5,602 nt of DNA, from assembly GCA_007136145.1 (NCBI GenBank), contig SLHN01000201.1:1-5602 (forward strand), given 5' to 3'. The notes under the pieces are model-generated. The model searched no databases and was not told the origin of the DNA. It was given only the letters and a program-made list of their open reading frames with translations. Numbering within the stretch: the first letter of the stretch is position 1; the number at the start of each line of letters is the position of its first letter. Of the stretch, positions 1 to 5,602 are shown in pieces. Origin of the DNA: Thioalkalivibrio sp. Lineage in GTDB: Bacteria > Pseudomonadota > Gammaproteobacteria > Ectothiorhodospirales > Ectothiorhodospiraceae. The position numbers were made by a program, and so were the translations under genes.

Positions 1-581
1 ACGATGCGCGGCAGGAGTTCCTGCATCGGCCCCAGTTCGTCCAGCCACCATTGGGGCCAGCACCCGTGTATCGGGTCGTAGCCGAGTTTCAGCGCGTTGT
101 TTTCGTCACCGATGTCGAAGCGGCCCTGAAGTCGGCCACCGATCCACTCGGCCTGATGCAGCACGCGCGAGGCGGGCGGCAATCCGCTCTGGTTGCGCAG
201 CCAGAGAAGCTTGGCCGCGGAGGACGTTGCACCATGGGCGGCACTCTCGGACGGCGCGATTCCCCGCAGGGTCCGGGCTTCGGCCGCGGCCCGCGCGTCG
301 TTGTACATCAGGGCGGGTCCGAGCGGGGTACCGTTCCGGTCCAACGAGAGCAGGGTCGCTGAAGTGCCATCGATCGCGATGGTGACGGGCTCGTCAGGGA
401 TGCTCGGCACGATCTCCCGCAGCAGGTCGATGACCGCCAGCCACCATGACTCCGGTTCGTCGATCCGGCCGGTTCTCGACCACGAACGACGAAGGCTGGC
501 AACCGATTCGCCGGTCGCGTTGATGACCTCCGCGCGCAGGCCCGATGTGCCGAGGTCGATGCCGACGTGATGACGGACCAA
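1..581 (-). CDS. FGGY-family carbohydrate kinase, probable D-ribulokinase-like (N-terminal part, runs off left edge)
   Basis: Reading leftward from a TTG at 581-579, an open frame of 193 codons continues to base 1 with no stop, so the C-terminal half is missing. Seen: the protein opens VRHHVGIDLGTSGLRAEV, the phosphate-1 loop of the FGGY/actin-like ATPase fold, with D9 and T12. Next come IAIDGTSATLL (about 68-78), MYNDARA (about 92-98) and HQAEWIGGRLQGRFDIGDENNALKLGYDP (written in part) around 145-175. Family knowledge: FGGY kinases phosphorylate sugars or polyols with ATP in the cytoplasm. The DGTSATLL/YNDARA/AEWI-G-L pattern resembles the cyanobacterial and plant plastid D-ribulose kinase group (about 420-480 aa) more than XylB or GlpK. 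The catalytic Asp of the second domain lies outside the window, so activity cannot be judged. Start choice: an in-frame TGA sits at 587-585, TTG is the first usable codon, and GGAG lies 8 nt upstream. It follows queF by 32 nt without a terminator, so co-transcription is inferred. The family call is firm; the substrate is tentative. Confidence 0.85.
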   Translation of the reverse strand, partial: MVRHHVGIDLGTSGLRAEVINATGESVASLRRSWSRTGRIDEPESWWLAVIDLLREIVPSIPDEPVTIAIDGTSATLLSLDRNGTPLGPALMYNDARAAAEARTLRGIAPSESAAHGATSSAAKLLWLRNQSGLPPASRVLHQAEWIGGRLQGRFDIGDENNALKLGYDPIHGCWPQWWLDELGPMQELLPRI

Positions 582-589
582 GGATCAGG

Positions 590-593
590 CTCC
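590..593 (-). promoter_or_regulatory. Ribosome binding site of the FGGY kinase
   Basis: On the minus strand GGAG lies 8 nt before the TTG at 581. It supports this rare start codon, because an in-frame stop immediately upstream (587-585) excludes any earlier start and no ATG or GTG occurs before the conserved nucleotide-binding loop. Confidence 0.55.
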
Positions 594-613
594 GTGCGGA
601 ACCGGAGGGCGGT

Positions 614-1018
614 TCAGGAACGTGTCGGAGGCGGCAGATGAACCGGGGGGCTGGGGGTCCAGCCCTCGGCGCGGTGTTCCGCCACAACCTGGGTGTAGAT
701 CCCGCCCCGCACGTTGAAATCCGCGGTCAGGCGCATGAAGCGTGGCCGAAGCGCCGCGACCAGGTCACCGAGAATCTGGTTGGTCACGGCCTCGTGATAG
801 GCCCCTTCGTCGCGAAACGACCAGATGTAGTTCTTCAGCGATTTCAGCTCCACGCAATCCGCCTCGGGCACGTATTGCAGATGCAGTTCAGCGAAGTCGG
901 GTTGGCCGGTGGCCGGACACAGGCAACTGAACTCCGGGATACGGATATAAATCGTGAAATCGTGCGCGGGTTGCGGGTTGGGAAAGGTGTCCAGGGTCTT
1001 GCTCGGTTGGCTGGGCAT
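614..1018 (-). CDS. queF: NADPH-dependent 7-cyano-7-deazaguanine (preQ0) reductase, short type I QueF
   Basis: This 134-aa cytoplasmic enzyme of the T-fold superfamily reduces the nitrile of preQ0 to the aminomethyl of preQ1 with two NADPH. PreQ1 is then inserted into tRNA by Tgt on the way to queuosine. Seen: PEFSCLCPATGQPDF at 28-42 carries the expected nucleophile C34 (which forms the thioimide with preQ0) and D41. The QueF signature ELKSLKNYIWSF at 57-68 is the NADPH-binding motif, and H75-E76 follow as the substrate-binding pair. The spacing Cys-7-Asp and Cys-42-Glu matches Bacillus subtilis QueF (C55, D62, E97). The length fits the single-domain type I form, not the roughly 280-aa tandem form of E. 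coli. RGGIY (about 105-109) is the usual near-C-terminal motif. The start ATG has AAGGA 6 nt upstream. It is the first gene of the leftward unit, divergent from smc. No other que genes are in the window. Confidence 0.96.
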   Translation of the reverse strand: MPSQPSKTLDTFPNPQPAHDFTIYIRIPEFSCLCPATGQPDFAELHLQYVPEADCVELKSLKNYIWSFRDEGAYHEAVTNQILGDLVAALRPRFMRLTADFNVRGGIYTQVVAEHRAEGWTPSPPVHLPPPTRS

Positions 1019-1024
1019 CGGTGA

Positions 1025-1029
1025 TCCTT
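1025..1029 (-). promoter_or_regulatory. Ribosome binding site of queF
   Basis: AAGGA on the minus strand, 6 nt before the queF ATG at 1018, is a good Shine-Dalgarno match and fixes the start. Confidence 0.7.
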
Positions 1030-1042
1030 GTGGTGAACGGAT

Positions 1043-1072
1043 TTCGGGTAACGGCCAACAGACCGTCCCGAA
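1043..1072. repeat. Imperfect inverted repeat between queF and smc
   Basis: The left arm TTCGGG (1043-1048) plus ACGG (1051-1054) pairs with CCGT (1063-1066) plus CCCGAA (1067-1072). This gives 10 base pairs interrupted by a 2-nt TA bulge at 1049-1050, with an 8-nt loop (ccaacaga, 1055-1062). It could act as a DNA operator for the divergent promoters or as a stem-loop in the queF 5' leader. There is no T-run on either side, so it is not a canonical intrinsic terminator. The repeat itself is certain; any function is inference. Confidence 0.55.
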
Positions 1073-1077
1073 CCATG

Positions 1078-1083
1078 TAAGAT
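1078..1083 (+). promoter_or_regulatory. Possible -10 element for smc
   Basis: TAAGAT matches 4 of 6 positions of the sigma-70 -10 consensus and lies 34 nt before the smc GTG. The hexamer 17 nt upstream (1055-1060, CCAACA) matches only the ACA half of TTGACA and falls in the loop of the inverted repeat. This is a weak candidate, listed because it is the best in the gap. Confidence 0.25.
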
Positions 1084-1087
1084 TCTA
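1082..1087 (-). promoter_or_regulatory. Possible -10 element for queF
   Basis: On the minus strand TAGAAT matches 5 of 6 positions of the sigma-70 -10 consensus. The predicted start of transcription would be near 1075, which puts the inverted repeat at the very 5' end of the queF message. No recognisable -35 exists at 16-18 nt spacing (TGGGGC at 1110-1105), so the call is weak. It overlaps the candidate smc -10 by two bases. Confidence 0.3.
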
Positions 1088-1117
1088 ACCTTTGTCTCGA
1101 CAGAGCCCCACTCATCC

Positions 1118-4100
1118 GTGCGACTTGCCCGTATAAAACTGGCTGGCTTCAAGTCCTTCGTCGACCCGACCCTGCTGGTGCTGCCGGGCAACCGGGTCGG
1201 TATCGTCGGGCCGAATGGCTGTGGCAAGTCCAACACCATCGACGCAGTGCGCTGGGTGATGGGCGAGTCGTCGGCCAAGCATCTGCGCGGTGATTCCGGC
1301 GAGGACGTGATCTTCAACGGTTCGGCTTCGCGCAAGCCGGTCGGTCAGGCGAGTATCGAACTGTTTTTCGACAACAGCGAGGGGCGTCTTGGAGGCGAAT
1401 ACAGCAGCTACGCCGAGATCTCGGTGCGCCGCGCGCTGACCCGCGACGGCCAATCGAAGTATTTCTTGAACGGGACGCGCGCGCGCAAGCGCGACGTCAC
1501 CGACCTCTTTCTCGGTACGGGCCTCGGGCCGCGCAGTTACGCAATCATCGAGCAGGGAATGATCTCGCGTCTGATCGAGGCGCGGCCGGAAGAGTTGCGG
1601 GTCTATCTCGAAGAGGCGGCGGGCATCTCCAAATACAAGGAACGGCGTCGGGAGACCGAAAACCGCATTCGCCACACCCGCGAGAATCTGGAGCGGCTGG
1701 ACGACGTACGTGAGGAAGTCGACCGTCAGGCGGCCAAGCTGACCCGCCAGGCCGAAGTCGCCGAACGCTATCAGGATCTGGCCGCAACCCGAAGGCAGCG
1801 TCGCGCCGAGTTGTTGTTGCTGCGTCTGCGAGGGCAGGAACAGCAGGTCGTGCATGCGCGGCAACAACTGGTCGAAGCGGAAACCGCGCTGGCCGGGCTG
1901 CAGGCGCAGGCGCAGAAAGTGGAGACCGAGGCCGAGCAGCAACGGGTGCGGCGGGTTGATCTCGAGAACGCGCTCCAGGCTGCGCAGGCAGGGTTTTACG
2001 ATGTCTCGTCGACGGTGTCGCGGCTGGAACAATCGATCCGGCATGCGGAGGCCGAACTGGAGCGTGAAGCCCGGGAACAGACGCAGCTCAGGGCACGGAT
2101 CGACACGGCGGAACAGAGCGCGGCCGAAGCCCTGCGCAGGGTCGAGGCGGCCGAGTCCGCGATCGTCACTCATGAACTGGAACACGAGGTTGCCGCCGAG
2201 GGGTTGGAACAGGCGGAGCTTGCGGCCGAGACGGCCGACCACGAACTGCACTCGGCACGCGAGGCCCGCAACGCCTGGCATCAGGCGATGACGGAGCCGC
2301 AGCAGACGGCGCAACTCGCGCGAACCCGTATGGACCACGCGGACCAGATGCTGCAGGCGGCGCGGCAGCGGCGCGAGCGGCTGTTCGAGGAACAGGCGCG
2401 TCTGCCCGACGAGGATGGCGGTGAGGCCTTGCGGACGGCCGAGGACGAACTTGCCACCGCAGCCGGGAGTCAGGAGACAATGCAGCAGCGCCGGCACGAG
2501 TTGCGGGAGGAATTGGCGACCCTGCGCGAGGCGCTTCAGTCCGATCAGGATGCAGCGCATGCTCTGGAGCAAAAGGCGCGCGAGGTCGCGGGGCAACTTT
2601 CGTCGTTGAAGATCCTTCCCGCGATGGACGAGGACGAGGATCGTCGCCGGTTCGAGCAATGGGCCGCCGGGTACGGTATAGATCCCGGGCATAGGCTTGC
2701 TGCCCAGATCGATGTCGACACCGGCTGGGAGCCAGCGGTCGAGGTTGTACTCGGTCAGTGGTTCGAAGCGGTACTGATGTCCCTGGCCGAGCTCCCCGCC
2801 GAATTGCCGGGCGCCGCGTTCCGGGCGCTGGACCCGGTTCCGGTTGGTGGTGTGTTTGCCGAGGATTCGCTGGCCGCGCGGGTGCGTGGTCCGGACGCGC
2901 TGCGGGCACAGCTAGCGTCCGTATATTGCGTCGATTCGCTGGGCCACGCGCAGGAGCGGTTACGGGATTGCGCGCCCGGTGAGAGCGTCGTGACCGGTGA
3001 CGGGACCTGGATCGGCCCCGGTTGGCTTTGCCACCGTATCCTGGACCGTCAAGTCGAGGGTGTGATCGAGCGTCTGCGTCTTGAGCGGACGCTGGAGCAG
3101 CAGGCGATCGAGCTTCGGGAGCAGGGCGATACGTTCGCGCTCAAGCTGGACAACCGCCGGGAGGCAATGCAGCGGGTCGAGAACGAGATCGAACAGGTTG
3201 ATTCCGGGCTGCGCGAAAGTCAGCGCGAGGTGGCGCGGCTGGAGGCGCAACTCCAGCGTCTGCGCGATCGGGCACAGCAGGGTGCGGAGCGGCGTCGACG
3301 CCTGAGCCACGAGATCGCGGAACTGGATGAAGAGATCTCCGGGGCTTCCGCGCAACGCGACGCGGCATCGGCGGAACGGAATTCAGCGCTGGCGCGCCTG
3401 GAGGATCTGAATCGCGATCGTGCCGCCGTGGATCAGGATCTGCAATTGGCGCAGGAACGCCAGCAGACGGCTCGCCTTGCGGTGCAGCAGGCACGGGATC
3501 AGGCCTCCGCCGCACGCCTCGCGCTGCAGGAAGCGAGGCACCGGGTCGCGTTGGAACAGGGGCACCGGGAGCGCCAGGAACAGCAGATCGCTCAGGATCG
3601 GGAGCGCCTGGAGCGGCTCGAAGAAGCCCGGATCGACCGTCTCGCCCCGCTCGACGGATGGCGCCGGGAACTGCAGGACCAACTCGCACAGCGCCAGGAC
3701 GCGGAATCGGCGTTGACCGAGGCGCGTTCGGCGCTCGAGGATTGTGACAGCGTGCTTCGGGAACTGGCTGGAAGGCTGCGCGATCTGGGTACGGAAGTCG
3801 AAGCCGGTCGTGGCGCCTGCGAGGAGCAGCGTCTGCATCTGCGCGAGCTGCGCGTCCAGGAAGAACAGCTCGCCGCGCAGTTGCACGAGAGCGGAGTCGA
3901 TGCCGAGGCGCTTGCCGCGGAGTTGCCCGAGGAAGCGGATCTGCCCGCCTGGGAAGAGGCAATCGCCGGGCTGGATCGCAAGATCGAGCGGTTGGGTCCG
4001 ATCAACCTCGCGGCCATCGACGAAGCGCGAAGCCTCACCGAGCGCAGTCAGTACCTGAAGGAGCAGCACGATGACCTGATCACGGCCCTGGAGACGCTGG

Positions 4101-4606
4101 AGCAGGCGATGCACAAGATCGACCGGGAGACGCGTGCATTGTTCCGGGACACTTATGAGCGTGTGAATGAAGGTCTCGGACAGAAATTCCGGCGTTTGTT
4201 CGGCGGGGGCGAGGCGCGCCTGGAGCTGACCGGCGAGGATCTGCTGGATACCGGAGTGGCGATCATGGCGCGTCCCCCGGGCAAGCGTTTGTCGACGATT
4301 CACCTGATGTCGGGTGGTGAAAAGGCCCTGACGGCGGCAGCTCTGGTGTTCGCGATCTTCGAGCTGAATCCGGCGCCCTTCTGTATGCTTGACGAGGTGG
4401 ATGCACCACTGGACGAGGCCAACGTCGGCCGCTTCTGTGCGTTGTTGGAAGATATGTCGGAACGGATTCAGTTCATCTTCATCACGCACAACAAGACGAC
4501 CATGGCCATGGCCGAACAATTGATTGGCGTCACCATGCATGAACCCGGCGTGTCGCGCCTGGTCAGCGTGGATATCGATGCCGCGGTGGAACTGGCGGAA
4601 GCCTGA
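1118..4606 (+). CDS. smc: Chromosome segregation/condensation ATPase SMC
   Basis: This 1162-aa protein is the core of the SMC-ScpAB condensin that extrudes DNA loops and individualises sister chromosomes in the cytoplasm. Seen: N-terminal head with LAGFKSFVDPT (8-18), Walker A GPNGCGKS (31-38, K37), an Arg at R57 matching the R-loop, and Q-loop Q146. A long heptad-rich, E/R/Q/A-rich coiled coil spans about 165-510. The hinge spans about 515-645 (RLAAQIDVDTGWEPAVEVVLG at 526 on), and the returning coiled coil about 650-950. The C-terminal head has LGPIN (959-963), signature MSGGEKAL (from about 1064), Walker B CMLDEVDAPLDEANV (D1092, catalytic E1093, D-loop) and H-loop H1124. All ATPase motifs are intact and the length is normal for gammaproteobacterial SMC. 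The GTG start gives the conserved N-terminus MRLARIKLAGFKSF; no alternative start is seen in frame upstream, and the Shine-Dalgarno is poor. zipA follows after 22 nt. scpA and scpB are not in the window. Confidence 0.98.
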   Translation: MRLARIKLAGFKSFVDPTLLVLPGNRVGIVGPNGCGKSNTIDAVRWVMGESSAKHLRGDSGEDVIFNGSASRKPVGQASIELFFDNSEGRLGGEYSSYAEISVRRALTRDGQSKYFLNGTRARKRDVTDLFLGTGLGPRSYAIIEQGMISRLIEARPEELRVYLEEAAGISKYKERRRETENRIRHTRENLERLDDVREEVDRQAAKLTRQAEVAERYQDLAATRRQRRAELLLLRLRGQEQQVVHARQQLVEAETALAGLQAQAQKVETEAEQQRVRRVDLENALQAAQAGFYDVSSTVSRLEQSIRHAEAELEREAREQTQLRARIDTAEQSAAEALRRVEAAESAIVTHELEHEVAAEGLEQAELAAETADHELHSAREARNAWHQAMTEPQQTAQLARTRMDHADQMLQAARQRRERLFEEQARLPDEDGGEALRTAEDELATAAGSQETMQQRRHELREELATLREALQSDQDAAHALEQKAREVAGQLSSLKILPAMDEDEDRRRFEQWAAGYGIDPGHRLAAQIDVDTGWEPAVEVVLGQWFEAVLMSLAELPAELPGAAFRALDPVPVGGVFAEDSLAARVRGPDALRAQLASVYCVDSLGHAQERLRDCAPGESVVTGDGTWIGPGWLCHRILDRQVEGVIERLRLERTLEQQAIELREQGDTFALKLDNRREAMQRVENEIEQVDSGLRESQREVARLEAQLQRLRDRAQQGAERRRRLSHEIAELDEEISGASAQRDAASAERNSALARLEDLNRDRAAVDQDLQLAQERQQTARLAVQQARDQASAARLALQEARHRVALEQGHRERQEQQIAQDRERLERLEEARIDRLAPLDGWRRELQDQLAQRQDAESALTEARSALEDCDSVLRELAGRLRDLGTEVEAGRGACEEQRLHLRELRVQEEQLAAQLHESGVDAEALAAELPEEADLPAWEEAIAGLDRKIERLGPINLAAIDEARSLTERSQYLKEQHDDLITALETLEQAMHKIDRETRALFRDTYERVNEGLGQKFRRLFGGGEARLELTGEDLLDTGVAIMARPPGKRLSTIHLMSGGEKALTAAALVFAIFELNPAPFCMLDEVDAPLDEANVGRFCALLEDMSERIQFIFITHNKTTMAMAEQLIGVTMHEPGVSRLVSVDIDAAVELAEA

Positions 4607-4614
4607 CGGAACAC

Positions 4615-4620
4615 GAGAGG
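4615..4620 (+). promoter_or_regulatory. Ribosome binding site of zipA
   Basis: GAGAGG in the 22-nt smc-zipA gap lies 8 nt before the GTG at 4629. It decides that GTG as the zipA start, directly ahead of the hydrophobic N-terminal anchor. The gap holds no terminator, so smc and zipA are probably on one transcript. Confidence 0.65.
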
Positions 4621-4628
4621 TCTTTGCG

Positions 4629-5602
4629 GTGGATTGGTTGCGTGTCAGTCTCTTGATTTTCGGCGTGATTCTGATTGCGGGAATCTACGTTGTGCACCGC
4701 CTGCGCTCGCGCGATCGGCTTGGTGCGCGCGCCAGGGAAATGGATGACTGGGGCGATGACGGCGGCGTGCACATCCGCGCCCACCGAGATGATCACGAGG
4801 TCGAACCCGTCCTTGGTGAAACGGGGAACGAGCTGGAGAGCCTGCTGGAGTCGGAGCAAGACCAAGCGCCGAAAGTCGGCTCGGAGGCAGGCCGCATGGT
4901 CGACGGAAGCCCAGAGCGTACGCCCCGGGGCCAGCGTGAGCCGGAGCGGGTGACGTCAGCGGCCGGCACATCGAGAGCGGAGGCAGTGGCTTCGACTGGC
5001 GAGGGAACCGGATCCGTACTCGAGAACTTGAAGGAGCGCTTTGGGTTCCGGGGTGTGCGTACAGGATCCGCTTTCGGCGATTCCGCGGACACCGATGCCC
5101 GTTTACCGCAGCCGCGGGGCGAGACGCCTGCGGCATCGGAGAAGCGTTTCGACGACGTTTCGGAGCCACGCGTGGTGGGTCGTAACCCGCTGTATCCGAG
5201 CAGCCGCAAGGAGAAGATCCTAGTTCTGCACGTGGTGGCCCCGCGCAACCGTCCGTTCACCGGCGTGTCGCTGGGTGCGGCGCTGAAGCGGGCGGGCCTG
5301 GAGCTGGGCGACATGTCGATCTACCACTATCGCGACGCCGGGGCGGAAGCCGCCGAGCCGTTGTTCAGTGTCGCGAACATGGTCGCTCCGGGAACGCTGA
5401 CCGATGACGACCTCGCGGACATGATGACGCCGGGTATCACATTGTTTCTGCAGCTGCACCTCTGTGATGAACCTCATCGCGCCTTCCAGACCCTGCTCGA
5501 AACCAGCCATGTCCTGGCACGGGATCTCGGTGGGCGGATCATGGACGCGCAGCATTCCACGGCGACCAACCAGACGCTGGCGCACATGCGTGAGGACATG
5601 AA
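4629..5602 (+). CDS. zipA: Cell division protein ZipA, FtsZ membrane tether (3' end beyond window)
   Basis: ZipA anchors FtsZ to the inner membrane and stabilises the Z ring during early divisome assembly. From the GTG at 4629, 324 codons stay open to the window edge. Seen: a very short N-terminus (MDWLR), one membrane segment (about 4-22, LLIFGVILIAGIYVV core), then a basic stretch HRLRSRDRLGARAR (23-36). A hydrophilic, low-complexity linker rich in E, D, G, S, R and P (about 37-193) follows. The C-terminal FtsZ-binding domain runs from K194: EKILVLHVVAP, GDMSIYHYRD, LFSVANMVAPGT, MMTPGITLFLQL and LGGRIMD align block by block with E. coli ZipA (GDMNIYHRH, LFSLANMVKPGT, TTPGVTIFMQV). Topology is N-out with the bulk cytoplasmic, as in the family. 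By comparison with E. coli only about 10-20 residues are missing. It sits 22 nt after smc; ligA is expected next. The linker carries no recognised motif. Confidence 0.96.
   Translation, partial: MDWLRVSLLIFGVILIAGIYVVHRLRSRDRLGARAREMDDWGDDGGVHIRAHRDDHEVEPVLGETGNELESLLESEQDQAPKVGSEAGRMVDGSPERTPRGQREPERVTSAAGTSRAEAVASTGEGTGSVLENLKERFGFRGVRTGSAFGDSADTDARLPQPRGETPAASEKRFDDVSEPRVVGRNPLYPSSRKEKILVLHVVAPRNRPFTGVSLGAALKRAGLELGDMSIYHYRDAGAEAAEPLFSVANMVAPGTLTDDDLADMMTPGITLFLQLHLCDEPHRAFQTLLETSHVLARDLGGRIMDAQHSTATNQTLAHMREDM

Noticed and set aside
51..570. Plus-strand open frames at 51-362 and 193-570
   Set aside because: They lie opposite the FGGY kinase, whose conserved motifs on the minus strand account for this sequence. 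Their translations are compositionally biased and unrecognisable.
1093..1102. Short palindrome TGTC-TC-GACA before smc as a LexA-type operator
   Set aside because: The arms are only 4 bp with a 2-nt gap and do not fit the CTG-N10-CAG SOS box. Such palindromes are frequent by chance.
1019..1117. preQ1 riboswitch upstream of queF
   Set aside because: The leader has a stem-loop, but the preQ1-I hallmark (a small C-rich loop followed by an A-rich tail pairing back into the loop) is absent, and no preQ1-II layout is apparent.
1112..2692. 526-codon open frame antisense to smc
   Set aside because: It is a shadow of GC-rich codon bias opposite the SMC coiled coil. The protein is Leu/Arg/Gln-rich with no recognisable domain, and the smc reading is unequivocal.
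1670..4000. Internal repeats in smc suggesting duplication or mobile insertion
   Set aside because: The recurring GAG/CAG/CGC-rich codons reflect coiled-coil heptads (E, Q, R, A, L). No exact long repeat or frame disturbance was seen.
3383..4540. 385-codon open frame antisense to the 3' half of smc
   Set aside because: It lies wholly opposite the second coiled coil and the C-terminal ATPase head, lacks any family motif and is explained by base composition.
4607..4628. Terminator or promoter between smc and zipA
   Set aside because: The 22-nt gap holds only a ribosome binding site, with no stem-loop, T-run or promoter hexamers.

Overview
The window comes from a GC-rich (roughly 60-65%, estimated by eye) gammaproteobacterial chromosome. 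The best taxonomic marker is the smc-zipA gene order. ZipA is largely confined to Gammaproteobacteria, and smc-zipA-ligA is a familiar order in lineages that use SMC-ScpAB rather than MukBEF (for example Pseudomonas and many Chromatiales-type bacteria). The exact genus cannot be read from the sequence.

Layout: two divergent gene blocks leave from a 99-bp intergenic region (1019-1117). Leftward on the minus strand are queF (1018-614), the last enzyme of preQ1 synthesis for queuosine-modified tRNA, and then, 32 nt downstream, the first 193 codons of an FGGY-family carbohydrate kinase resembling the cyanobacterial/plant D-ribulokinase group. That gene runs off the left edge. Rightward on the plus strand are smc (1118-4606), the complete chromosome-condensation ATPase, and then, 22 nt downstream, zipA (4629 to the right edge), the membrane tether of FtsZ, which lacks only its last few residues. 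ligA would be expected next but lies outside the window.

The right-hand block links chromosome segregation (SMC) to septum assembly (ZipA). The left-hand block pairs a tRNA-modification enzyme with a sugar kinase, with no obvious pathway link. The only notable non-coding structure is an imperfect inverted repeat with a pair of overlapping weak -10-like hexamers between queF and smc.

Coding density is about 97%, and no mobile element, RNA gene, CRISPR array or phage signature was seen. This looks like an ordinary housekeeping region. I did not find a convincing undescribed system, and the findings below are modest.
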